Shown: positions 21,300-33,532 of the stretch, in pieces
How positions within the stretch are numbered: position 1 is the stretch's first letter
How the letters are laid out: every line of letters begins with the position of its first letter
Assembly (NCBI GenBank): GCA_023101885.1
Contig: JALPQD010000359.1
Span: forward strand, 372,001 to 436,000
DNA length: 64,000 bases
Direction: 5' to 3'
From: Typhlomys cinereus
Lineage: Eukaryota; Chordata; Mammalia; Rodentia; Platacanthomyidae
The notes under the pieces: model-generated
What the model was told of the DNA's origin: nothing
The model's database searches: none
The model's input: the letters and a program-made list of their open reading frames with translations, nothing else
Position numbers and translations under genes: made by a program

Positions 21300-23890
21300 A
21301 AATAAACGCATGATTGCTTGAACTAAAAAGCCCTTGTTTAAAGAATGCATTCTAAAGGATTTAGCACAAATCCTTTTATAAATGTTTTTTGTTCTCTGAT
21401 GTTTTCCTATATGAGCACAATGAAGTCCACTTTACGAATCTCATCCCTGCTTTTCCCATTGGAACCTTCTACTTTCCAATCAGTTTCCCTTCTACTTTTA
21501 TCCATTTACTTCATTAAATTATATATTTAATATAGTGAGTATATAACATGAATGTATAGTGACTTTCTTATAGTGAGTTTCTATCTGGCTGTATCCATAC
21601 ATCTTTTGTGATAACTGCTCCTCCCCCATTCTTTCCCACACCCTAATCCCTCATCCTCCTCCCCTTAAATATTTTCCACATTGATCTAGTTTCCATTTTT
21701 ATACTTCCTATATTTTTCTACCTCCCAGCCTTTCTAATTTTCTGGTTGTTAAGAGGTTCTTGGTTTAATATACAAATCTGAAGGTTTAATGCTACAATCC
21801 ATGTGTAAGATAAAAAGTGGCATTTGTCTTTTCACGTCTCAGTAACATAACTTCTTAATCAGAACGAAAGGAGACACTCCTTTCCTCAAGGTATTTAATT
21901 GTGTCTCTTTATTAAGGAGTCAAAGGAGAGAGCATGTTCTGATATGGAAATGTGTGACTTCTACAGGAAAATAGATTATGAGTTGAGTTCTAATTGAAAA
22001 GAAAAATCTCAGGAATTGACATATTCCTGCAGTCAATATCACTCATCTGAAGCCCATTCATCTAGTAATACTTTAAAAAATATTTGTTTTAAAAAATTCG
22101 TTTTTACAAGTCAGATATTCATTCTTTAAAAGTTCCCATTATGTCAGAATAATCAAAAAGTAGACCATATGTAGACATGGCAATGTACCCTTGTCACTCT
22201 GATTCTATATTCACACAGGTCATTCACATTCTTTGAGTACTTACTGATATAAACTAAAGTTTAATAATTGATATATGATTCAAAATTGGTATATTATATA
22301 ATTAAAAATAACATAAAAATCAGTTCATGAAGCACACAATTTGATGGTTTTTAGTGTAATCACATCATAGTCCCAATTAATGTTAAATAATTTTTAACAT
22401 ACCAAAGAGAAACCCTATAATAACTAGGCAATATCCCCTTATTTCCAAATGATTCCCAAAAGAGTTCCAGGAATCTTCAGTCTTTTTTCTGTTTAAATGT
22501 GTAGTATAAACACATTATTCAATAATATGTAATGTACATAATAGCTACAAAAGACCCAATGATCAAAAAGATACTGTCTTATCTGGTATCTTTTACTTAG
22601 TAACCAGGAGAGAAAAATTAACATATTTTAAAAGCATTCTTAGCAATAAAACTTGAAAAGGTAGAAAGAGTAACATTTTTAGTTACACATGGTATGGTAA
22701 TTTTAGGGCACTATGGGTAATTTTTAGAGTTGACTTGTTTGGAATTTGTCTTGAGAGCTAGGCAGCTCTTCCATAGGCAAACTGCCAACTTGGGCCAACA
22801 CTTAGATAAGCAGTAATATCACTTCCACTTACTTAGTGCTTTCTTTATGAGCTTGGGCAGAATTGTTAGTCAAGTGCTGACTAATGAGTGAACTAAAGTT
22901 TACAGAGGGTGTTTTATTTGCTAAACAGCACAGGGATTATCAGTGATAGAGCTAGCATGACTGAAAGTTGACTGTAACTCTGTGTGTGGCCTTCTTCCAA
23001 GAGAAATAACTGAACATTATGAATTATGAAGGATAAGTTCAACAGCTTCACTATTTGGATGATTTTGTTGTACCATTGCCTTGTTTCATTTCTTCTCCAT
23101 TTCACTGTCTTGGAGAGATTTCATAGAAATAGTATTCTAATGATTTTAGCACATCTCTTTGTTCTGTTGTGTATATTGAATCTTTTACATGTGACTGTGG
23201 TGATGACTTGATCTATGTTAATAATACAGGCCATGAAATGATATCCAGGAACATAAAAACAAGCTGTTTATAGAATACCTGTGATCTTCTTAAAACAATT
23301 CTATACTTCCTTTATTCTCTTAGTATAATTCTCATTTACCATATCCTCAAAATTAACCGCACACTTATGAATGTTCTAACATGAGGAAAGTCTCTAATCT
23401 GAGAAAATTTAGTCTGAAAGAAGAGTCTGTGAAATCACTGTGGTTCATTAGATAAATGCCATTTATACCTATGACTCTTATGTTTTAAATTCATGACATC
23501 ACAGGTTTTAAATTCTAGCTAAGCATATTCCTTGGACACAGTGAATGCTGGTAATGAACCGTCTGCAGCCTCCGTAGTGGCTGGCTGTCTTGCTTTGAGA
23601 AGGATCATGAGTTAGAAAAGATAGGCTTTTCTATTTGGGCTTATAGCTATATATGACTTATATATAGATCAAAAAATCATCAAAATTACAATGATAATGA
23701 CGAAAGTAACAAAATCATGTCATATCACTCAGTAAACACAAGCAGGTTTGGTAACATTGGTAAGCAGCATTTAGGCCTTGTCTTCACTGAGTCTAAAAAA
23801 GAAATCTTATCCTGTTCATCTTACTTTTCAGGGATTATTCTTACCAAAGGGTAATGCTATACCTTCACTTTTCAGATACCCTTTAAATAT
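21300..23890. other. No recognisable feature
   Basis: A 2.6-kb AT-rich unique stretch. No repeat ends or protein-like frames that I can support. Confidence 0.45.
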
Positions 23891-23895
23891 GAATT

Positions 23896-24100
23896 TGTAA
23901 CTAGGCACAGTGGCATATTTAGTGGTATGGAGGCAGAGGATTGCAAATGTGAAGAATGTTTGAGCTACCTATTGAGTTCAAAACCATCAGGAGTTATATA
24001 AGAAGAGCTTGTCTTAGAAAAAAAAAGAAAGGATAAGGTTAATAGCTAAGTATTGGACTGATTGCTTAGCATGTCCCAGGTTCTGAGTTTATTATTTCAG
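23896..24100 (+). repeat. Old B1-ID dimeric SINE (B1-dID-like)
   Basis: The first half (23896-24030) follows B1: 'ggcacagtggcat', 'ggaggcagagga', 'gagttcaaaaccatc', ending in an A-rich linker. The second half (24035-24095) follows an ID-type tRNA-Ala-like module ('ttgcttagcatgtcccaggttctgagttt'). Such B1-plus-ID dimers are known from several rodent families. Strongly diverged. Confidence 0.5.
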
Positions 24101-24589
24101 ATTATTTTCTTGATTATTCCCAAACCTGAAACTAACAATGTGTATCTATTTAGATAGGAACTCGTAAAATGGGTCATGTGAAAGAGTTAACAGATTAACC
24201 TATAAGTTAGATTCTTTTCATGTACTGTTCTTTGCTGCTTTTCCTAAACTTGGGAAGAATGAAGTAGCAATAACTGAGAAAGAGAATCTTGGCCCAAGAA
24301 AGATCAGAATTATATCCATACAGTTTTGAAAGGTTGTGAATGGCAGGGAAATGGATGAAAGTTGGCTGTGCACTCAGTGTCAAGCGCTATCAATTTCAAA
24401 TAGCTCAAATCCAATTGAAATTTCCTGAGACCCTTTCTGGTCCTATGCTGGGAGCTGGCAATTTGCTATCTGCTTTTAGATGAAGCTGAGTTTTTCCACA
24501 TCTTATCTCTATGAAGAAGTGTTCTGTGATCTCATAGTCACCACTTAACTTTCCACAGTTCGATTTTTCACTTCAGCAGGATGAAGTAG

Positions 24590-25050
24590 TCATAATAATA
24601 TCCATTTATTAAGCTCTTACTAGAAGCTAGGCGTTCCAATAAGCTCTTCCAGACATTGTCTCATTTGATATTCATAACAAGATTCTAAAAAGTGAATGTT
24701 TTATTTCCACAATATAGATAATGAAATTTGGACCAAACTTGCCTAATTTTCACAGCTGCTGTGTTCTAGAGCCAGCCAGGCCACTAAGCTCATATGCACA
24801 GCATTGCACTGTGTCTAATGCCAAAGTCTTTTCCAGATGCCTTTTAGAGCAAACCTTTATGACCATCTGGCTTCCTTTGTCCAGTCTCCCTGCACTGACA
24901 CTGCCTCCTTAGCAAATTCCAGAAAGCATACCTTACAGAGCCTTTAAAACCCCAACAGGTTACCTAAACCTGATGAAGAAACTGAGCTTCAAAGAGTTTC
25001 TGCCTTATTAGGATCACTTAGCTACCCAGATTAATGTCCCCTTCACACAA
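24590..25050 (+). repeat. MIR-type ancient repeat(s)
   Basis: 'tttattaagctcttactagaagctaggcg..tctcatttgatattcataaca' and, further on, 'gatgaagaaactgagcttcaaagag' are MIR-class core motifs of mammalian genomes. They may be two fragments rather than one. Confidence 0.5.
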
Positions 25051-25059
25051 GAGCATTCT

Positions 25060-26365
25060 TGACTTTTGTCTAAAAGTAACCAATTGCAACGTTTATTTCA
25101 AAGGTATTTTGTTCTATTGGGAATATACTGTTTTTATTTTGCTTTTTAGTTTTCTTTTTATTCCTCTTAACTTCCACCTCCATTATTTTAGTGGTTTGTG
25201 AAGTCACGGTCTAATGGCTATGCAAGGTGACAACACATTACTAGTAGTCATGAGTGGTCCTCATGGATACAGACTGATGTGCTTTAAGAAGCACAAACAG
25301 CAGATCAGCCTCCTCTGATGGTTAATGATTTAACCAAGGCAGAGATGGTTAAATTATAAGGGTAAGAGCATATCAAATGCAAAGTTCTTTGAAAACCGTG
25401 GGAGCCTATGTAAAGCGGCCCTTGAGGTAGAAAGCATCAACTCTGTTTTCCCCATCTTGATTCTTCACTGCTTCTGTGGGTTGACTTGGTAAATGATTAT
25501 GATTGTCATTCATTCAGTCATGGTGACAGGTAGCTTTGGATTTAATCTTTTCTTTATTTAGCACTGTTTGTTTCAGAACCTTAGACTCCCTCAAGCATGA
25601 GTGGAGTTAATGCATCTTTCTTTGGTCCTCTGTAAGGATTCGGTGAGAAAGAGTTTAAACCATCTGGAAAATCAAGGGCTGTAGTAATTGCTTGCTTTCT
25701 TCCTTTTTAACAGACTGGAAAGTTCTACTTTACATTGAGCACAATTGCTGCTGCTTTTCTTTTATGAACATAAATATTTGTCAAGGGCAAATCTGCTAGT
25801 ATAGCTATGACAATATTGGGGTTAGACTTAATATTTGAGTTCACTTTATGTTGTATTCATCAGCAGTTATTTTATTAATCATAATGTTCAATAGTTCCCT
25901 CTTAAAATATTATAAGTGTCAGGAACACAAGTAAGATTTACCTACTGATTTTCTAATTTTTGAGGATTATGTAAATACAGCTCAGATGAAAGATAGACTA
26001 AGAAGTTTAATATTGGTGGAACTATTTAAAAGTTATTACTTTAATTGAAAATTTGCAAACAAGCATTAAGAAGCAACATGTATTTCATAATAAATTTGAG
26101 TCTGACGTTGATGCTTTGGTTTCTCTGTGGCATCTGGCAAGAGTCTAGGAAGAGGGTCTTCACTGGTGATTTGAGAACTCCAGAACCACAGGCCATGCCT
26201 GCACCAATGAGAGGGAAGGAGACATCTCATGAGGGGCCAAATATCATGAAGCACAAGCCCCCAAGCCCCCACCCACTGCAACATGTGTTTAATGCCCTTC
26301 CTTTATGCAATTCAAAGTAAGAACACCCCCCCCCGTCCCACTCCAGGATAACTCAATGACATGAA
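25060..26365. other. No recognisable feature
   Basis: Unique sequence with no supported gene. Confidence 0.45.
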
Positions 26366-26383
26366 GTAACTCTTAAGGTTTTC

Positions 26384-26390
26384 ACGTGCG

Positions 26391-26434
<44 letters not shown>

Positions 26435-26669
26435 CACATGCGTGTGTTTGTACACACGTGTGTGCCAAGGTAGGCCCAAGGAATCATTCTGGATGCTCTA
26501 CCTCTTTTTTTTTTCTTTGCTGTGGAGTCACCCAGGTTCTGCCTTCCAGGGATGGAAACACAAGCCACCACCTTTTCCACCTAGTGTTTTTACACAGGAT
26601 CTGGGATCTGAACTCAGGTCCTTCTGCTTGCAAGGCAGAGGCTTAACTCTGGAGACATCTCTCCAGCTC
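26384..26669 (-). repeat. Old B2-like SINE with (TG)n, decayed TSD
   Basis: The tRNA-like head is at the right end (complement of GGAGCTGGAGAGATG at 26655-26669). The body has the older-subfamily pattern, and the tail is a (TG)n run at 26393-26430 on the plus strand. Flanks ctcttaaggttttc (26370-26383) and ctctgaaggttttc (26670-26683) match at 13 of 14 positions and are the target duplication. Confidence 0.85.
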
Positions 26670-26683
26670 CTCTGAAGGTTTTC

Positions 26684-27080
26684 TGTGTGCATTTACATGG
26701 GAAAGGTCATTTTAAAGAAGACCTTACCATCCTGAACCATTGGAATAAACAATGTATAACCATTAGGTAAGAAACAAGTGAGGGGGCATGGGAGCCTAAA
26801 ATAAGCTGATATTCAGAGCTGAAAAGATGATTCTGAAGCTCAAGGAGAACATTAAACCAACAGTGAAAACTCTCCCCCAGACAATTAGAAGGACCGTGGA
26901 TAACATGGTCACTGTGTGCAGAGGAAGACCAAATCACCACCAGATTTCTCTTCAAAGGAAAGGACGGGAATATTGGTTTCCCATGCAGAGCAAATTAGTA
27001 TGTTTGCTTCATTTATGAAAAAAGGATTCAGTGTTAAGCATGACCTGGAATCCTCCTGGATGTTCTATGGGCATTTATAA
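26684..27080. other. No recognisable feature before provirus
   Basis: Short unique stretch between a SINE and the provirus. Confidence 0.45.
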
Positions 27081-27085
27081 GGTAT
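27081..27085. repeat. Target-site duplication GGTAT, left
   Basis: Identical to 34253-34257; the five-base length is typical of ERV-L integration. Confidence 0.9.
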
Positions 27086-27739
27086 AGTATTAGTCAGGGT
27101 TCTCTGAAGAAACAGAATCTATAGAATTTAATATATGTATTTATATATAAACAAGTTTATTAAGAAATAACAGTAAAAATAGTGTCCTTCAAGGTAGCTG
27201 CCGGCAGCAGCCTCCTTCCTGGCTGGAATGTTCCACAAAGCCTAAAGATCCCGAGAGGGTCCAAGCCTTTGCTCCTCCAGAGGGTTGAAGACGCTAGGTT
27301 CTGACATCAGTGAAAAACAGCTGGGCTCTGACATTGGCGATGAACAGAGAACAGCAGCAAGGCTTAGAGACCAGGCTCCAAAGGCAGCAGGAACAGCAAC
27401 AACATGATGGAAAAGGTGAAGCTCCAAGTCAGCCAAGGACAGAGGCAGTAGCAGCAGCAACCAAGAAGGCCACGGCACTCTAAAGGCGAAGAATGTGCAT
27501 GCAGAGTGGACTCCACAGCAAGTCGACACCGGATCAGGGAAGAGCAAGTCCATCCTTCTTGCACCTCCTTATTATCTGGTCCACCACTGGAAAGTACCAT
27601 CCACTATGGGCTGGGCTCTCCACAGTAATCAGTCAAATATCTACAGGCTTGTTCAGGGGCCATTCTAACCCTTAACCTTCCACAGCTGCCCACAAACAGT
27701 CTGCAACTGTCAAGTTGACATTGAAATGCAACCATAACA
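27086..27739 (-). mobile_element. 3' LTR of ERV-L provirus
   Basis: 654 bp, about 93% identical by eye to the 5' LTR. The terminal base next to the 27081-27085 duplication is mutated (AGTATTAG instead of TGTATTAG on the plus strand). AATAAA on the minus strand is at 27161-27156. Confidence 0.92.
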
Positions 27740-27750
27740 TTTCACCCCTT
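27740..27750 (-). promoter_or_regulatory. Polypurine tract of provirus
   Basis: The minus strand reads AAGGGGTGAAA directly before the TG of the 3' LTR, the expected plus-strand primer position. Confidence 0.8.
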
Positions 27751-28188
27751 ATCAACGTGACATAAACACATAATGATTACACTATGACCTTCCAACCCAT
27801 ATTCCCTTAGACATTATATTCATAAAAGATATTCAATTCAATATCAAAAAATTCTCAAATTCTGACACAAAAATTTGAAATCTCTCAAATATGAAATATA
27901 TTAAACATATATGTAATATTTAAAAACATAAAAATATAAAATATATATTACAAAATATAAGATATACATAATGAAATATAATATCAATATCAGTACAAGC
28001 TAAATAATTTATCACAGAATATAAAATAAAATATATCACAATAAATAATTTTAAAAAATTTTAAAGCGCATTATCTAAAAATATATACATCACATTCTAT
28101 AGTTCACTGTTGCTCATATAAGAACAAATAAAAAAATTCTAGACAGTTCCATTTGTATTTTACAAGTAGAATAGAAGTGCTCTGGTAG
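27751..28188 (-). other. AT-rich 3' region of provirus, no env
   Basis: About 440 bp between the end of pol and the polypurine tract. The middle (27890-28080) is almost pure A/T with ATAT-type repeats and has no reading frame. This is where env would be in other retroviruses; it is absent, as usual for ERV-L. Confidence 0.75.
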
Positions 28189-28700
28189 TTACAAGCCATG
28201 TCTCTGTAACTGGTCACGTGGTCTTAATTGGTATTTAGAACTACCTTCCTCTACTACCCATTCCATATTTCTTGTACCCTCAGCAAGTACCTCAGCAGGC
28301 CTTGGTTCTTTTCCTGGGGGTGTCACCCATACCTTCATTCCTGAAAGAGCTGGTACTTCCAACATCCTGGCTGGATTGGGGTGTTGTAATTTTCCATTAA
28401 CCTTAATCACAGGATATGGTAACACCAAGAGTTGCCCAATTGGATCTCCTGCACTCCATTTACACTCTTCCTTGCCTCCATTGTGCAGAAGCAATCCAAT
28501 TTCCCCTTGATAGTCTAGATCAATCACACCTCCTAACAGAGTTATTCCTTTCTTACTCTGCTGATTCAAAGGCATCAGGAGCCCAAAATAGCCAGGAGGA
28601 CGCTTTAATTTCCAGTTCAATGGAATTCTTATCATTATCTCCTGGCAAAAGCATGCCCTGCTCTGGAACCAAAACTTCTAAGCCAGCAGAGTACAGAATT
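28189..28700 (-). pseudogene. ERV-L dUTPase remains at pol C-terminus
   Basis: Trimeric dUTPase fold: motif III GVIDLDYQGEIG (28530-28495) is intact, preceded by a segment with PPGYFGLLMP. The N-terminal strand (GLEVLVPEQ) lies in the upstream frame, which runs to 28553, so a frameshift near 28600-28640 splits the domain. A 148-codon frame (28635-28189) carries most of it, ending with a Pro/Glu-rich tail. dUTPase hydrolyses dUTP and limits uracil in viral DNA. Its location after integrase is characteristic of ERV-L. No P-loop-like motif V is evident. Confidence 0.87.
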
Positions 28701-29400
28701 GCGGGGAAAGGAAGCAAAAATTTTCCTAATGGGTTACTAGGTGTGACAGTAAGAGGCACCATTCCAGCCTCCACCCCTTGGTTCCTGGACCCGTGAAATC
28801 TGGCTATAGGAGATACAGAACCATATATTGGGTGCTGATTCAAAGCATATACTGCATGCTGAAGTACTCTACCCCAACCTTCCAAACTATTACTACTGGC
28901 ACCGTAATTGTGTCTTTAAAAGGCCATTCCACCATTCTATCAAACCAGCTGCTTCATGATGGTGGGGAACATGGTAAGACCAATGAATTCCATGAACATA
29001 AGCCCATTGTCTCACTTCCTTAGCTGTAAAATGTGTTCCCTCCTCAGAAGCAATGCTGTGTGGAATACCATGACAGTGCACAAGACATTCTGTGAGTCCA
29101 TGAATGGTGGTTTTAGCAGAAGCAGAATGTGCAGGAAAGACAAATCCATACCCAGAATAAGTATCTATCCCAGTAAGGACAAAGTGCTGCCCTTTCCATC
29201 TTGGAAGTGGTCCGATGTAGTCAACCTGCCACCATGTTGCTGGATGGTCACCCCGAGGAATGGCTCCATATCGGGGACTCAGTGTTGGTCTCTGCTGCTG
29301 GCAGATTTGACACTCAGCAGCAGCTGTAGCCAGGTCAGCCAGGGTGAGTGGAAGTCCATGTTGTTGAGCCCATGCATATCCTCCATCTCTACCACCATGT
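28640..29400 (-). pseudogene. ERV-L integrase remains
   Basis: The HHCC zinc module is readable (H-x3-H with GHGG near 29405-29385, C-x2-C near 29312-29300) but has frame breaks. The first catalytic Asp (in WQVDYIG, codon 29222-29220) is kept. The second is Glu (ASEEGTHF, codon 29045-29043), and the Glu of GLIEWW (28937-28935) is kept. The open piece 29081-28893 is the core end; 28885-28700 holds the C-terminal domain. Integrase would join viral DNA ends to host DNA with a 5-bp stagger, consistent with GGTAT. The D-to-E change and frameshifts make this copy inactive. Confidence 0.85.
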
Positions 29401-29409
29401 CCACTTTGT

Positions 29410-29924
29410 TCATGGGCCCACTGGGCAATGAATGGGATGGCTGGAGAAACAGGTTGGACTATCCACAGAATAAGTCATCTTGTCCACCTGATTATTAAAT
29501 GACTCTTCTGTTGAAGTCACTTTTTGATGAGCATTTACATGGGACACAAATATCTTTGTATCCTTGGCCATTTGGAGAGATCTATCCACATGCTTCTTCC
29601 CCAAATGTTTTTCTCACCAATTTTCCAATTATGCTCTCTCCAAGTCCCTGACCATCCAGCCAAACTATTGGCTACAGTCCATGAGTAAGTATATAGTCGC
29701 ACATCTGGCCATTTTTCCTTCCAAGCAAAGTTCACAACCATATGCATTGCCTGAAGTTCTGCCCACTGTGAAGACTTCCCTTCACCAATGTCCTTCAGGG
29801 TTGTTGCAGAAAGGGGTTGTAGTGCTGCAGCTGTCCACTTTTGGATGGCACCTGAATAGCGAGCAGAACAATCTGTGAACCAAGCCCTAGTCTTTTCTTC
29901 TTCAGTTAACCAATCATAGGGCAC
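29410..29924 (-). pseudogene. ERV-L RNase H remains, catalytic Asp lost
   Basis: The N-terminal catalytic segment WFTDCSA keeps the first Asp (usual Gly replaced by Cys) and QWAELQA keeps the Glu. In YTYSW the next expected catalytic Asp is Tyr (codon TAC at 29687-29685, one base from GAC). The C-terminal HVNAHQ histidine segment lies in a different frame (29604-29410). RNase H would remove the RNA strand of the hybrid during reverse transcription. Confidence 0.8.
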
Positions 29925-30443
29925 ACCCAGGAGGCCATAAGTGCATATTTAGAGATAGGCATCACAACAGGCTGAGAAACAATAGGCATTTGGGCAACTT
30001 TTTCATGCAGCTTACTTGTGCTTCAGGACCTGCTCAGGCCTTGTCTCGTATGTAACATTTCCATTTGATAATAGATTGCTGCTGTGCCCGTCCAACTTTA
30101 TGACTTGCTGGGTCAGACAATACCCAACTCATGATGGGCAACTCAAATCTCTTGGTAACTTGATTGTCAAATGTTCAGTTTCCACCATGGCCCAATAACA
30201 GGCCAAAAGCTGCCTCTCAAAGGAAGAGTAGTTGTCTGCTGAAGATGGCAGGGCCTTGCTGTAAAATTCCAAGGGTCTTCGATGTGATTCACCCATGGGA
30301 GCCTGTCAAAGACTCTGGATAGCATCTCTTTCTGTGACAGACACTTCCAATACCATTGGGTCTGCTGGATTATATGGCCCAAGTGGCAAGGCAGCCTGTA
30401 CAGCAGCTTGAACCTGCTGAAGGGCCTTCTCTTGTTCTGGGCC
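29925..30443 (-). pseudogene. RT connection / RNase H linker, broken
   Basis: DNA between the RT palm and RNase H aligns in order with pol but has no long open frame except 30451-30167, which is partly out of frame. It contains the 'aaggcagcctgt' segment also found in the older relic at 12.8 kb. Confidence 0.6.
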
Positions 30444-31407
30444 TCACTCAAAGCTGGCAGTTTTCCGAGTTACTTGGTATATGGGCCTGAGTAACACACC
30501 CAAGTGAGGAATGTGCTGCCTCCAAAATCCAAACAGGCCCACTAAACATTGTACTTCTTTCTTGGTAGTAGGAGGGGCCAGGTGCAGCAACTTATCTTTT
30601 ACCTTCGAGGGAATATCTCTGCATGCCCCACACCACTGAACTCTTAGAAATTTTACTGAGGTAGATGGTCCTTGGATCTTGGTTGGATTTATTTCCCATC
30701 CTCTCAGGCACATATGGCTTACCAGAGAATTCAAAGTGTTTGCCACCTCCTGCTCACTTGGCCCAATCAGCATAATATCATCAATATAATGGACCAGTGT
30801 GATGCCTTGTGGGAGAGACAGGAGATCAAGATCTCTACGAACCAAGTTATGACACAGAGCTGGAGAATTAATATATCCTTGAGGCAAAACAGTAAAGGTA
30901 TATTGTTGGCCTTGCCAGCTGAAAACAAATTGCTTCTGGTGGTCCTTATGAATATGTACTGAGAAGAAAGCATTTGCAAGGTCAATAGCTGCATACCAAG
31001 TACCAGGAGATGTGTTAATTTGCTCAAGCAAAGAAACTACATCTGGCACAGCAGCTGCAACTGAGTCACAACTTGATTAAGTTTACGATAATCAACTGTC
31101 GTTCTCCATGATCCATCTGTCATCTGTACGGCCAAATAGGAGAATTAAAGGGAGAGGTGGTAGGAACCACCACCCTTGCATCCTTCAAGTCCTTGATGGT
31201 GGCACTAATTTCTGCAATCCCTCCAGGGATGCGATACTGTTTCTGATTCATCATTTTCCCTGGTAGAGGAAACTTTAAAGGCTTCCATTTGGCTTTTCCT
31301 ACCATAATAGCCCTTACTTCACAGGTCAAGGAACCAATATGGGGATTCTGCCAACTTCTGAGTATATCTATACCAATTATACATTCTGGAATTGGGGAAA
31401 TAACCAC
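30444..31407 (-). pseudogene. ERV-L reverse transcriptase remains
   Basis: The N-terminal fingers region (to about 31120, motif SPFNSPIWP) and a 201-codon open palm/thumb segment (31049-30444) are in different frames. The palm keeps motif A (AIDLANAFF), the LPQG segment and the catalytic YIDD box (30777-30788). Between 31049 and 31120 stops and a shift interrupt the conserved fingers region. Normally the enzyme copies genomic RNA to DNA using the tRNA-Leu primer; this copy cannot be expressed as one protein, though the palm segment alone is strikingly open. Confidence 0.9.
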
Positions 31408-31721
31408 AGGATGAGTCTGGGACCCACCGGACTTACTGTGAGATGAACATTAGCCAAAATTCCATCAATCACTTGTCCCCCATAAGCCCCTACTTTAACT
31501 GGAGGGCCACAATGCTTTTTAGGGTCTCCTGGAATCAATGTCAACTCAGAATCAGTATCCAGTAGGCCCCGAAATGTCTGATCATTTCCTTTACCCCAAT
31601 GGACAGTCACTCTTGTAAAAGGCCTTAGGTCCCTTTGAGGAAGGACAGGAGAAATATTAACGTAAAGGTCTTCGTTATTGTGTCTAAGTCCTTTCTCGAG
31701 GTGACCGGGCCTCCCCTTCAT
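31377..31721 (-). pseudogene. ERV-L protease fragment, DTD for DTG
   Basis: An aspartic protease of the retroviral type: the flap-side strand and the active-site segment LLDTDSELTLIPG are visible. The catalytic triplet codes DTD (31551-31559) where the family has DTG, a single Gly-to-Asp change (GGN to GAT) that should abolish the active-site loop. The C-terminal part with IIGIDILR continues in another frame (31407-31350), so at least one frameshift splits the domain. Confidence 0.85.
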
Positions 31722-33253
31722 TCAAGGGGTTCTGGATCACGAAATGACCTAAATCTGGAAACTGATTGACAGGTTGTGATTCTCTACTACTGTGATTCAA
31801 AGCATCCCTTCCTCCATTTACCTTAGACAGTTTTTGCTTATACAAATCATATAAAAACTTGGTAAGCTTCTTATCAATTTTACTCTTGGGAATACCATGA
31901 TTAATTAACCAATACCAAAGATCTAAGGGAGTCAGACCACCATGAATACTGTTCTTTCTATGCTGTGATTTAAGATTGGCGTGCTCGCTTTGCCACTGGC
32001 GAACCAATGCTGTCATTTGGCCCCTGTTGCTTCTGGATCCACCTAGGACCATTGGATTTAATTCTTTGAATTGAACAGCTGCATCACTGATTGTTAACGA
32101 TGACGCAAAAGAAGAGCCATGGTAGGGCCCTTCAAATTTAGTGGCGCCCCCTCACCAATTTATATAATACAGTCTTGGTGAAAGGCATATCATCTGGATT
32201 CTGCCACTGAGAGTTAGATTTTAAATGAATCCTGAGCCTTTTAATCACGTCGTCAACACTAAACCAAGGAATATCTGATATCTCCAACTCTCTTTCAGAA
32301 GGCCAAATGCTAATAAATATTTCACCCACCCACTCAAATAAACTCTTGGCACCACTTTTAACTCTATGAGCTGCAGCATTAAACATAGAATCTCTACTCA
32401 ATGGGCCCATTTCAATAAACTCAGTTTGATCCAGTTTTATACTCCTTCCACCAGTATCCCACAGCCTTAAAATCCATTCCTAGGGGTATTCTCCAGATTG
32501 CTGTTTGAATGTGTTACAAAACTCATGAAGTTCTCTAGGACTATAGCGAACCTCCTCATGTACCACACTTTCTATGTCACCTCTAGGGGCCTGCTTAGAC
32601 CTGAGTCTGGTAATAGGCCTAGAGGCAACCACAGGTAGGCCCTCTGCAATATCAGCATTGTCCTGAGGAAAAATCCTTACCCCCTCCTCAACCAAAGAAG
32701 GGTTAGTTTCCTCAGGAAAGGCTGAGACTGAAATGCTGTGGAAGGTGAGGGTGGGGATTCGTTCTCTACCAAGGGTGGTAAGACCACTTATCCAGATGAA
32801 AGAGGCCCATTGGAACTTGAGGCTTCACTAGCCTGAGCCTCCTCTGAGTCTTCCCACACATCATCATCCCAGTTTTCAGGATCCCAGTCCTTTCTAATCA
32901 GTGCTCTGACTTTAACTACAGACACTTTCTGAGACTGGGACTTTAATTTACACACAACTCAGACAATCTAATAATTAAAGCTTGAGTTTGATTTTCAGCA
33001 GTTCGAGCCCTATTACCACTGGAGAGAAGATTCTTTTCCAGAACACACTTAGAAACTTCCAAGTTTTTACATGCAACTGAAGCTGCTTATTTTCATCTCT
33101 GAGGTCTTTCTTTTCCTTCTCTATTTTATCCAGAGATGCTTCCAAAGCACACTTAGAAGTCTTTAGATTGTCTATGCTCCTCTTGAGCTTGGTAATTTCA
33201 TCTGTGAGATTTTCCTTCTCATTTTGTACTTTATCCAGAGATGATAAAAGCAA
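31684..33253 (-). pseudogene. ERV-L gag remains
   Basis: The first part (33253-32975, 92 codons open) is a Leu/Lys/Glu-rich coiled coil followed by a basic, hydrophobic stretch. It contains two copies of a 35-residue unit (SLDKxxxEKxxLxDE pattern). Open pieces at 32695-32480 and 32410-32138 continue in the same frame after stops; the first carries a Pro-Arg-Glu-Leu 'REL' region like ERV-L capsids. 32052-31684 is in another frame and ends near the protease. Gag would assemble intracellular particles. Loss of frame at least once and several stops mean no full Gag can be made. Assignment rests on position before protease and general resemblance, and I cannot place matrix/capsid boundaries. Confidence 0.7.
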
Positions 33254-33532
33254 TGAAACAGCCTCATTATTTTCCTTATTTTTTCCTTAGATTATCAAAA
33301 GTATTATATACAGAATCACTAAACACTGTGCTCCTCAAATACGTGAATCAGGACTATCCAACACCCCCACTTTTATCAGTTCTTTGATAAGTTCACACCA
33401 TGGAGTTTTGGTGATCTTCATATCACTAAGGCAGTCTTTAGTAGCTGGAGGTTTCATTGTGTTGGAAACCCAGCTCCAGATAAGGTAAAACTTACTAAAG
33501 AAATTCATCTTTATAATTCTATTTCTTCAGAA

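Noticed and set aside
28956..29498. 180-codon plus-strand open frame
   Set aside because: It lies antisense to the integrase part of the provirus and is a shadow frame; the minus-strand motifs explain the sequence.
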